Positions 1-5,693 of a DNA stretch of 7,968 nucleotides are shown in pieces. Source of the DNA: Nitrococcus sp. Lineage in GTDB: Bacteria > Pseudomonadota > Gammaproteobacteria > Nitrococcales > Nitrococcaceae. A program made the translations under genes and the position numbers. The first letter of the stretch is position 1; the number at the start of each line of letters is the position of its first letter. Below the pieces are notes generated by a model. It made no database searches. It was given only the letters and a program-made list of their open reading frames with translations, and was not told the DNA's origin. The stretch is from positions 1 to 7,968 of the forward strand of contig JAKDMK010000094.1 of assembly GCA_030452365.1 (NCBI GenBank), written 5' to 3'.

Positions 1-142
1 GGGCACAAATGCGCATGACACAAGGAACCGATCCTGGGTGGTAAGCTGGAACTTCCATACGATACGCGCAGCCCGGCGGCAAGTTGCGCCTGAATCAGCC
101 ACTTATTAGACTGACTGTATTGCGACTGGAGGAACAGATTCG

Positions 143-712
143 ATGTCCGGGTTGATGGAGCAAGTGCGTCACCGGCTGACCACCGCCGATTATCACAAGA
201 TGGGCACGGCAGGCGTTTTTGCTCCAACCGAACGCGTCGAGCTGATCGAGGGGGAGATCATCGATATGGCGCCAATCGGCAGTCCGCACGCGGGCATCGT
301 CGGAATGCTGAACAATCTGCTGGTACCAGCGGTAGCCGGTAAGGCCATCGTGCACGTCCAGAACCCCATCGTCTTGGGCGATCATTCCGAGCCGCAGCCC
401 GACCTCACTCTGCTCAAGCCGCGAGCGGATTACTATCGCGAGTCGCACCCTACCGCCGTTGACCTGATCCTTCTAATAGAGGTCGCCGAGAGCTCGCTCG
501 ACTTCGACCGCCAGATCAAGCTCCCGCTCTACGCGCGCTACGGCGTGCCGGAAGTCTGGCTGGTCGATCTGGAGCACAAGGTTCTCACGCTTTATCACCG
601 GCCGCACGATGGCGCTTATCAGGAGACCGTTGAGCAGCAGGACCTGACTCGCGTTGCGCCGCAGGCGCTGCCCGAGGCCGCGCTGGATCTCTCTGATTTG
701 TTCCGCTACTGA
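143..712 (+). CDS. Uma2 family (DUF820) PD-(D/E)XK nuclease-like protein
   Basis: This 189-residue protein has the length and layout of the Uma2/DUF820 family, whose fold is that of PD-(D/E)XK restriction-type endonucleases. The N-terminal stretch has the usual 'T..DY.km...G.f...eRvELIeGEI..M.P' pattern (residues 13-44, Glu36 in the ELIEGE motif), followed by SPHAG (47-51). The putative catalytic set is Asp87 in PQPDL, Glu113 in LLIEVAESS and Lys126 in DRQIKLPLYA. The GVPEVWLVDL strand (134-143) is typical. The start is well placed: GGAGGA lies at 128-133, nine bases before the ATG. The true role of this family is not settled. Many copies occur as lone genes in bacteria with large genomes, and some authors relate them to mobile DNA. 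It is followed after 136 bp by a toxin-antitoxin pair and appears to be a separate unit. The family call is firm; nuclease activity is inferred from the conserved residues only. Confidence 0.87.
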   Translation: MSGLMEQVRHRLTTADYHKMGTAGVFAPTERVELIEGEIIDMAPIGSPHAGIVGMLNNLLVPAVAGKAIVHVQNPIVLGDHSEPQPDLTLLKPRADYYRESHPTAVDLILLIEVAESSLDFDRQIKLPLYARYGVPEVWLVDLEHKVLTLYHRPHDGAYQETVEQQDLTRVAPQALPEAALDLSDLFRY

Positions 713-760
713 ATGCCAGCGCAACGGTCCCAGGATTTGTCCCCGCAGCGCGCGCTCCCG

Positions 761-785
761 TATGCCGACCTACGGTTTGCCGACC
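761..785. repeat. Direct repeat pair upstream of the toxin-antitoxin genes
   Basis: The octamer TGCCGACC occurs at 763-770 and again at 778-785. Including the flanking bases, tatgccgacc and tttgccgacc match at 9 of 10 positions. The 15-bp period is not an integral number of helical turns. The pair lies about 30-50 bp upstream of the proposed -10 of the antitoxin gene, so it could be an extra regulator site, but it may be chance in GC-rich DNA. Confidence 0.3.
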
Positions 786-810
786 CTTTCTTCCGCCTAG
801 ACGTGTCATC

Positions 811-842
811 TGCTACTATTAAATCGGTCAATTGACGGGAGG
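811..842 (+). promoter_or_regulatory. Putative extended -10 promoter, palindromic operator and RBS of the toxin-antitoxin operon
   Basis: TGCTACTAT at 811-819 fits an extended -10 element (TG-N-TACTAT); no good -35 is visible at the right distance. This would place the transcription start near 826. A perfect 10-bp palindrome, GTCAATTGAC, occupies 827-836, exactly at the predicted start, and the Shine-Dalgarno GGGAGG (837-842) follows, six bases before the antitoxin ATG. Antitoxins of the Xre/ParS type commonly repress their own operon through inverted repeats at the promoter, so this palindrome is the best candidate operator. Promoter and operator function are inferred from position and sequence alone. 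Confidence 0.5.
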
Positions 843-848
843 TTTGCC

Positions 849-1268
849 ATGCGCCCGGAGATCGAGATCCTCGGCGGACAGCAGGTATTCGGACCGGCCA
901 TGAGCAGCAACCTGCACGAGCTGATCCAGGCGGGGCTGCCGCATCAGGCGCTTGTCACGCTGAGCCGGAAGCTGCATCTGACGCACGACGATGAAGCGCG
1001 CGTTCTTGCCGTCAGCTCTAGCACGCTGCGGCGACGCCGGCAGGGCGGGCGGCTGGGGCCGGCTGTATCTGATCGCCTAGCCCGGATCGCCCGGCTCTAT
1101 TCGTTGGCCGAAGACGTGCTGGAGAGTGAGGAGGCCGCGAGCGCGTGGCTGCGCGAGCCGGTGCCGATGCTGGACGGCGAGATACCGCTCGAGCTGCTGG
1201 CAACCGATTGGGGTGCGGAACGGGTCCGGGAAGTCCTCATGTGCATTGAGCATGGCCTGTTCGCCTGA
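849..1268 (+). CDS. Xre/MbcA/ParS-type antitoxin of a RES toxin-antitoxin pair
   Basis: This 139-residue protein is the antitoxin of the pair completed by the next gene. Residues about 20-80 form the Xre-like helix-turn-helix region, with the family signature VSSSTLRRRRQGGRL (about 55-69), in which the Thr-Leu-x-Arg-Arg motif is nearly invariant. Residues about 85-139 are the MbcA/ParS/Xre toxin-binding domain (DUF2384): WL.EPVPMLDGEIPLELL followed by 'T..G...V...L..IEHGLFA' at the C-terminus. In this family the N-terminal part binds operator DNA and the C-terminal tail blocks the active site of the RES toxin. The ATG is supported by GGGAGG six bases upstream. The stop codon shares one base with the toxin start (TGATG), a classic sign of translational coupling. 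Autoregulation is likely through the palindrome at 827-836. Family assignment is secure; DNA binding here is inferred. Confidence 0.94.
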   Translation: MRPEIEILGGQQVFGPAMSSNLHELIQAGLPHQALVTLSRKLHLTHDDEARVLAVSSSTLRRRRQGGRLGPAVSDRLARIARLYSLAEDVLESEEAASAWLREPVPMLDGEIPLELLATDWGAERVREVLMCIEHGLFA

Positions 1269-1741
1269 TGACGCTGACGCTCTGGCGCATAGGCAAGGCG
1301 AAATATGAGCAGAGTCACTGGACAGGAGAGGGCGCCCTCAAGGCGGCTGGCCGCTGGACCCACCCAGGTATACCGGTGGTCTACACGGCGCAGAGCCAGG
1401 CGTTGGTGCAGCTCGAATGCCTGGCGCACTTCCCGCGGCCGCGACTTGCGAGCCTGCGGTTGGTGATCGCCCCGGCGGAGGTACCTGAAGCGGTGTCTCG
1501 CAGCCAGCTAGTGCGCCATGATCTGCCGGATGACTGGCGGCGCACGCTCGATCCGCCACGGGCGCTGCGCGATCTCGGAACCGCCTGGCTGGTAGCGGCT
1601 GAGACGGCACTGCTGTGCGTACCGTCCGTGCTGAGCGAGACCGATTGCAATTATCTCATCAACCCCGTGCATCCCGACGCGAGGCTGATCCAGTTCGGAA
1701 AGCCGCGCCCATTCGGCTTCGACCGGCGACTGTCCGGGTAG
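1268..1741 (+). CDS. RES domain toxin (NAD+ phosphorylase/glycohydrolase family)
   Basis: This 157-residue protein is a complete RES-domain toxin. Characterised members resemble ADP-ribosyltransferases and kill or stall cells by degrading NAD+ (MbcT of Mycobacterium tuberculosis is a phosphorylase). Family hallmarks appear in order: LWRIGKAKY at the N-terminus (5-13), G.GA...GRW (20-30), VVYTAQSQALVQLE (37-50), and the C-terminal LLCVPSVLSETDCNYLINPVHPD region (115-137). The residues that name the family would be Arg29, Glu50 and Ser120, all present, and NP..HPD is also conserved. The length is normal, so there is no sign of decay. It starts on the ATG inside the TGATG junction with the antitoxin and has no independent Shine-Dalgarno, consistent with coupled translation that keeps toxin synthesis behind antitoxin synthesis. 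Toxicity and exact NAD+ chemistry are inferred from the family. Confidence 0.95.
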   Translation: MTLTLWRIGKAKYEQSHWTGEGALKAAGRWTHPGIPVVYTAQSQALVQLECLAHFPRPRLASLRLVIAPAEVPEAVSRSQLVRHDLPDDWRRTLDPPRALRDLGTAWLVAAETALLCVPSVLSETDCNYLINPVHPDARLIQFGKPRPFGFDRRLSG

Positions 1742-1884
1742 GCCGGGGCCGTGTTGGATTTGTTCGAGGTGAGGTGTTTCTCGCGCATCTTTCAGTTGTT
1801 GGTCCGCTGTGGGCAAACTACGCTGAAGCCGTGGGGGCATAGTCCAGATGGGCCTGGTTGTCTTTGTAATATCAGGGAGGTTTT
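1742..1884. other. Intergenic gap between the toxin gene and bdhA
   Basis: This 143-bp gap holds no convincing terminator stem followed by a T-run. It ends with AGGGAGG (1874-1880), a strong Shine-Dalgarno four bases before the bdhA ATG. A weak promoter-like pair, TTGTTG (1796-1801) and TACGCT (1819-1824) with 17-bp spacing, could drive bdhA but matches consensus poorly. Confidence 0.35.
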
Positions 1885-2667
1885 ATGCTAAAGGGCAAAT
1901 CGGCGGTAATCACTGGCTCAACCAGTGGCATCGGTCTTGCCATCGCCCGCATTCTGGCGTCGGCGAGCTGCGATATCATGCTCAACGGTTTTGGTGATGC
2001 CGCCGAGATCGAAGCCGTGCGCCGCGGGATCGAGCAGGAGCACGGGGTGCGGGCGCGGTATTCCGGGGCGGATATGACCCAGCCCGCACAGATCAGCGCC
2101 ATGATCGAGGATGCGGCAGACGCGTTTGGCGGCGTGGACATCCTCGTGAACAACGCCGGCATTCAATTCGTCGCGCCCATCGATGAGTTTCCCATTGAGA
2201 AATGGGACGCAATCATTGCCATCAATCTATCCTCGGCGTTTCATACGACACGCGCCGCCTTGCCGAAAATGAAGGCGAACGGTTGGGGCCGCATCATCAA
2301 CATCGCCTCGGCGCACGCTCTGGTGGCATCGCCTTACAAATCCGCTTACGTTGCCGCCAAGCACGGCATGGTCGGTCTGACCAAGACCATTGCGCTGGAG
2401 GTGGCGGAAGCGGGCATCACCTGTAACGCCATCTGTCCGGGCTATGTGCAAACGCCGCTGGTGGAAGGGCAGATTGCGGACACCGCCAAAGCACGCGGGA
2501 TCAGCCGCGAAGCCGTGCTGCGTGATGTGCTGCTGGCGGCGCAGCCGACCAAGCAGTTCGTACAACCCGAGCAGGTCGGCGCGTTGGTCGTGTATCTGGC
2601 CAGCGATGCGGCGGCCGCCATCACGGGCAGCGCTTTGCCCATGGACGGGGGCTGGACGGCGCAATGA
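1885..2667 (+). CDS. bdhA: D-3-hydroxybutyrate dehydrogenase
   Basis: This cytoplasmic, NAD+-dependent short-chain dehydrogenase interconverts D-3-hydroxybutyrate and acetoacetate, a late step in use of polyhydroxybutyrate and of external 3-hydroxybutyrate. The 260-residue length is exactly that of the family. The cofactor motif TGSTSGIG is at 10-17 and NNAG at 89-92. The catalytic tetrad is Asn114, Ser142, Tyr155 and Lys159. The substrate-carboxylate and stabilising residues established in Pseudomonas 3-hydroxybutyrate dehydrogenases also fall on the same numbers: Gln94, His144, Lys152 and Gln196. This goes well beyond a generic dehydrogenase match. The ATG is preceded by AGGGAGG with a four-base spacer. 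The stop overlaps the start of the patatin-like gene (ATGA), so the two are almost certainly one transcript. This order matches the bdhA-patD operon of Legionella pneumophila, reported as important for infecting amoebae. Confidence 0.97.
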   Translation: MLKGKSAVITGSTSGIGLAIARILASASCDIMLNGFGDAAEIEAVRRGIEQEHGVRARYSGADMTQPAQISAMIEDAADAFGGVDILVNNAGIQFVAPIDEFPIEKWDAIIAINLSSAFHTTRAALPKMKANGWGRIINIASAHALVASPYKSAYVAAKHGMVGLTKTIALEVAEAGITCNAICPGYVQTPLVEGQIADTAKARGISREAVLRDVLLAAQPTKQFVQPEQVGALVVYLASDAAAAITGSALPMDGGWTAQ

Positions 2668-3737
2668 GCGGCAGCCCGCGGCAGAGCCCGAACCCGGCCA
2701 AGCAGCGAAAGCGCAGCGCGCAGAATCAGCCCAAGGGGATCAATCTGGCGCTGCAAGGCGGCGGCGCTCACGGCGCGTTCACCTGGGGCGTGCTGGACCG
2801 GATGCTGGAGGATGAGCGGATCACGATAGAGGCGATCAGCGGCACCAGTGCGGGCGCGATGAATGCCGTGGTGCTTGCCGATGGCTTTGAGAAGAATGAT
2901 CGCGCGGGCGCGCGTGATGCTTTGTACAAGTTCTGGCAAGCGGCCAGCCAGTCGAGTTATCTAAGTCTGATACAACGGACTCCTTGGGATCGGATTATGG
3001 GCAATTGGAGCCTCAACAACTCACCAGGGTACCTAATGCTCGATCTGGTGAGCCGCCTGGCCTCGCCCTATGAACTCAACCCGCTCAACCTGAACCCGCT
3101 GAGGGACTTCCTCGCGCAGCATGTCGATTTCGATGCCGTGCGTTGCGGTCCCGGAATCAAGCTCTTCATCTCGGCGACCAACGTGCGCACCGGGCGGGCA
3201 CGGATTTTCACCAACCCCGAGCTCTCACCCGACACCATCATGGCCTCCGCCTGTCTGCCGCACCTTTTCCAGGCCGTGGAGATCGAGGGCGAGGGCTATT
3301 GGGATGGCGGCTACATGGGCAATCCGGCTTTGCATCCGTTCATCTATCGATGCGCGACGCGCGATATCGTGATCGTTCAGATCAACCCGATCGATGCGCC
3401 GGGTACCCCTAAGAGCGCTCGGGATATTTTGGATCGCGTCAATGAAATCACCTTCAACAGCAGCCTGATGGGCGAGCTGCGTGCCATCGAATTCGTAACC
3501 CGGCAGCTTGATGAGGGCAGCCTGAACCCGGTGCGATACAAGCGTATGCTTATTCACCGCATCGACGGAGAGGCGGAGCTCAAGCTCTTGGATGCCTCAA
3601 GCAAGCTCAATGCCGAATGGGAGTTCCTGCAGGCACTGCGTGGGATGGGCCACCGTGCCGCGAGCCATTGGCTGGATCAGCACTTTGACCAAATCGGCCA
3701 AGAATCGAGCGTGGATCTGCGCGCCCTATTCGCCTGA
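2664..3737 (+). CDS. Patatin-like phospholipase family hydrolase (PatD-like)
   Basis: This 357-residue serine hydrolase of the patatin family uses a Ser-Asp dyad. Residues 1-24 are basic, Pro/Gln/Ser-rich and probably disordered; no signal peptide or membrane segment is seen, so a cytoplasmic or peripheral location is expected. The oxyanion-hole motif GGGAHGAF is at 32-39, the nucleophile Ser62 sits in GTSAG (60-64), and the catalytic Asp214 in DGG (214-216) is followed by YMGNP. The C-terminal 140 residues are a family-specific extension. Its ATG lies within the bdhA stop (ATGA), with only a weak ribosome site, so translation is probably coupled. The known family activity is acyl ester hydrolysis of phospholipids. 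The fixed linkage to 3-hydroxybutyrate dehydrogenase suggests that it releases hydroxyacids, perhaps from PHB or its oligomers, or fatty acids feeding the same pathway; the substrate is unproven. Family certain, substrate open. Confidence 0.95.
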   Translation: MSGSPRQSPNPAKQRKRSAQNQPKGINLALQGGGAHGAFTWGVLDRMLEDERITIEAISGTSAGAMNAVVLADGFEKNDRAGARDALYKFWQAASQSSYLSLIQRTPWDRIMGNWSLNNSPGYLMLDLVSRLASPYELNPLNLNPLRDFLAQHVDFDAVRCGPGIKLFISATNVRTGRARIFTNPELSPDTIMASACLPHLFQAVEIEGEGYWDGGYMGNPALHPFIYRCATRDIVIVQINPIDAPGTPKSARDILDRVNEITFNSSLMGELRAIEFVTRQLDEGSLNPVRYKRMLIHRIDGEAELKLLDASSKLNAEWEFLQALRGMGHRAASHWLDQHFDQIGQESSVDLRALFA

Positions 3738-3767
3738 TCGGTTGGTAATCGCAAAGCCCGCTAACCC

Positions 3768-4517
3768 ATGACCGTTGATCTCTTGGCCGATTTGCCGCTG
3801 CTGCTCCTTGCCGCCTTTGTTGCCGGCACGCTCAACGCCGCTGCCGGTGGTGGCAGCTTTCTGACGCTGCCGGCGCTGATATTCGTCGGCTTACCGCCCG
3901 TTGCCGCCAATGCGACGGGGACAGTGGCGCTATTGCCTGGCTACATATCGAGCACGCTCGGGTTCAGGGAAGACATACCGAGCGAGTTTTCACTACGGGG
4001 CTTGGTGGCGGCGAGCCTGGCAGGCGGGGTGGCAGGCGCTGCGCTGCTCGTGCTTACGCCGAATCGAGTGTTCGATGCCATGATCCCGTGGTTATTGCTC
4101 GCCGCCACGGCCGCGTTTGCTCTGGGTCCGCGATTGCGCGGAGCAGGCAGCGAGCGGAGCACGGCTAGCTTGCCCGTGGTCCTGCTTAGCGTATTTTTCC
4201 TCGCTCTCTATGGCGGTTACTTCAGCGGCGGCCTTGGTATCGCTCTGCTGGCCCTTTTCAGCGCGCTCGGCCTAGCCGATTTGAATGCCGCCAACGGGCT
4301 GAAGAATCTGGTCTCCGCGTTGCTAACGACGATCGCCGTAGCGGTTTATGCTTGGGGTGGTATCGTCTCCTGGCCGGAGGCATTGGTGATGATGCTCGCG
4401 GCAACCGCCGGCGGTTATTTGGGCGCGCGCTGGGCGCGCCGCATGAAGCCAACCTATGTCCGCTACGGCATCATAATCATTGGGCTTGCGATGGCGGCGG
4501 TTTTCTTCGCTCGCTGA
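3768..4517 (+). CDS. TauE/SafE family (DUF81) membrane transporter
   Basis: This 249-residue inner-membrane protein is hydrophobic almost throughout, with roughly seven or eight membrane segments by eye. It shows the internal duplication of the TauE/SafE family. The first repeat has AGTLNAAAGGGSFLTLPAL (19-37), and the second has YGGYFSGGLGIALLALFS beginning at Tyr148; each Gly-rich stretch lies in a half of the transporter. Polar loops with Arg/Glu clusters occur near residues 67-75 and 122-133, and the C-terminus is a final helix ending in FFAR. Family members are linked to export or uptake of sulfite, sulfoacetate, sulfonates or other small organic anions; sequence alone does not reveal the substrate. 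It begins 30 nt after the patatin-like gene with no terminator between, so it is probably the third gene of the bdhA operon. No clear Shine-Dalgarno precedes the ATG, but no better in-frame start is apparent. Confidence 0.93.
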   Translation: MTVDLLADLPLLLLAAFVAGTLNAAAGGGSFLTLPALIFVGLPPVAANATGTVALLPGYISSTLGFREDIPSEFSLRGLVAASLAGGVAGAALLVLTPNRVFDAMIPWLLLAATAAFALGPRLRGAGSERSTASLPVVLLSVFFLALYGGYFSGGLGIALLALFSALGLADLNAANGLKNLVSALLTTIAVAVYAWGGIVSWPEALVMMLAATAGGYLGARWARRMKPTYVRYGIIIIGLAMAAVFFAR

Positions 4518-4532
4518 ATCCGGAGGCTTGCC

Positions 4533-4557
4533 GGTGGATGCGCTGCGCTTATCCACC
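4533..4557. repeat. REP-like hairpin between convergent genes
   Basis: The left arm GGTGGAT (4533-4539) pairs perfectly with ATCCACC (4551-4557), and the loop itself contains GCGCTGCGC, which can extend pairing. Read on the - strand it begins TAGGGTGGATAAGCGCAGCG, a form I recognise as a widespread intergenic repeat in GC-rich beta- and gammaproteobacteria (recalled, not searched). The hairpin occupies 25 of the 40 bases between the transporter stop (4515-4517) and the opposing gene's stop (4558-4560). It may also act as a bidirectional transcription barrier or mRNA-stabilising end, although no T-run follows on either strand. Confidence 0.65.
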
Positions 4558-5580
4558 CTAGAACACGATCGTCCACCCTTCTTTTTGTGCGTGCTGAGCA
4601 GTATACGAGACGCCATCCACCTTCAAGCCCTTGCTGTTCAGCAGAGTAAGAATGCCACCCTGATTCCCCAAGTGAACATCCTGAGGCAACGTGACCACGA
4701 GCGTAGCGCCGGGGTTTATGACACCGGTGAGGGTGTGGGTCCTCTTGAGCCGATCAGCAATCTTCCACCCTTCCAGATTAACTGGCGCAGGTGAGGCATT
4801 GATTAATGTGACCGTCTCCTGTTCCGGTGCGGGACCGACAGGATTCGCCAGCGCACCGACAATTCTGACGAGATGGTCGGGCTCCGTAGGACTGGGCTGC
4901 GGTCCCGGTCCAGGGTTCGGCACGTCGGGACTGGTATGACCGGTGTCATCATCGGTGTGCCACGCTTGAGACTGAAAGGCAAGGAAGACCGCCACCCATT
5001 GAGGAGAACCGGGAAATGCAAACATAAAGGCCCCATCCTGCCACACTCCGTCATCACGGGTATGAGGTGGAACATTCCCCTGATTCATGTGAATGTCGTG
5101 AATACCGTTACCTGGGGTGAAGCCGAACACTTTGTCGGGCCTGTCTTCCTCCGGACCCCAGCGTTGGCCAAACGCGTAGATCTGCGCATCCGGCTCTTGG
5201 ATCGCTCGCGCGACATAGTGCTCGATCTGGTCGCTCAAATCGTTGTTTGGGCCGGATAAATTTGGCGGAAGGAGCCTCATGTCCAGGCGATTGAACAGAT
5301 TGCCGCGAATAAAATCGAGCGCCAGCCCTCCAGGCTGACTCGGCAACGGTGTGAATCCTATAGGCAAGCCTGGCAGAGAGGCCGTGATCGGGTGTTGAAA
5401 ATCATGGTCGGCCAAAAACAACAGCTCTGACGGGCTGAGTTGGGATTTCACATTTACCGCAATCCGATATTGAACTGCTCCTGCCTGTATACGAACTTGA
5501 TAGTGTGGAGACTCGGGCTCGTCTTCTCGCTTGCCGCCAATGGCTTTGCCTTTGAGCACCCCGTAGTGTTTCAGTGGCAT
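4558..5580 (-). CDS. DUF2278 (YukJ-like) protein with C-terminal lamin-tail domain
   Basis: This 340-residue two-domain protein opens with the DUF2278 family (Bacillus YukJ type) signature PLKHYGVLKG (2-11), then HYQVRI (26-31) and YRIAVNVKS (38-46). The conserved core runs to about residue 210, with GIHDIHMNQGN (159-169) followed by DDGVWQDGAF, giving clustered His, Asp and Asn that look like an active or metal site. A Pro/Gly/Ser linker (about 216-235) joins it to a lamin-tail domain (about 237-340): an Ig-like beta fold with E.VTLINASPAPVNLEGWKI and GGILTLLNSKGLKVDGVSY. No signal peptide or membrane segment is visible. The function of DUF2278 is unknown; lamin-tail domains often accompany nucleases or extracellular hydrolases, so an enzymatic N-domain with a binding module is possible. 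The ATG has a strong GGAGGAGAGG site immediately upstream. Base composition seems lower in GC than the neighbours, hinting at acquisition. Family call fairly sure, function unknown. Confidence 0.87.
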   Translation of the reverse strand: MPLKHYGVLKGKAIGGKREDEPESPHYQVRIQAGAVQYRIAVNVKSQLSPSELLFLADHDFQHPITASLPGLPIGFTPLPSQPGGLALDFIRGNLFNRLDMRLLPPNLSGPNNDLSDQIEHYVARAIQEPDAQIYAFGQRWGPEEDRPDKVFGFTPGNGIHDIHMNQGNVPPHTRDDGVWQDGAFMFAFPGSPQWVAVFLAFQSQAWHTDDDTGHTSPDVPNPGPGPQPSPTEPDHLVRIVGALANPVGPAPEQETVTLINASPAPVNLEGWKIADRLKRTHTLTGVINPGATLVVTLPQDVHLGNQGGILTLLNSKGLKVDGVSYTAQHAQKEGWTIVF

Positions 5581-5626
5581 TCCTCTCCTCCGTTGTGGTG
5601 TCGTCCGACGATTCGATGATCAGTGG

Positions 5627-5672
5627 GTTAGTTCGGCTGCCCATGCAACGCCGCCGTGAGTCCGACCTGAAC
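5627..5672. repeat. Imperfect inverted repeat between two - strand genes
   Basis: GTTAGTTCGGCT (5627-5638) is partly complementary to AGTCCGACCTGAAC (5659-5672), leaving one mismatch and two bulged bases, around a 20-base loop. It lies in the 113-bp gap between the aldolase-dehydrogenase stop and the DUF2278 start. It could be a weak transcript-end hairpin of the upstream gene, but there is no T-run. The bulged geometry resembles an integron attC stem, yet the flanking core sites are missing. Confidence 0.25.
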
Positions 5673-5693
5673 ATTGCTTCATGTTTGAGCCGA

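Noticed and set aside
95..448. A - strand open frame opposite the Uma2-like gene
   Set aside because: The + strand product has the complete family pattern and a good ribosome site; the opposite frame shows no recognisable motif.
1742..1842. Possible gene remnant between the toxin gene and bdhA
   Set aside because: Short frames are open here but give no recognisable product, and none has a start with a ribosome site.
1867..1872. TAATAT as a -10 box for bdhA
   Set aside because: It would put the transcription start inside the Shine-Dalgarno sequence, and no -35 lies at the right distance.
4533..4557. Classical rho-independent terminator
   Set aside because: The stem is good but there is no run of T after it on either strand, so I call it a REP-like hairpin that may only assist termination.
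5627..5672. Possible integron attC recombination site
   Set aside because: The stem has two bulged bases like extrahelical bases of attC, but no RYYYAAC and GTTRRRY core pair flanks it in the correct orientation, and no integrase or cassette array is visible.
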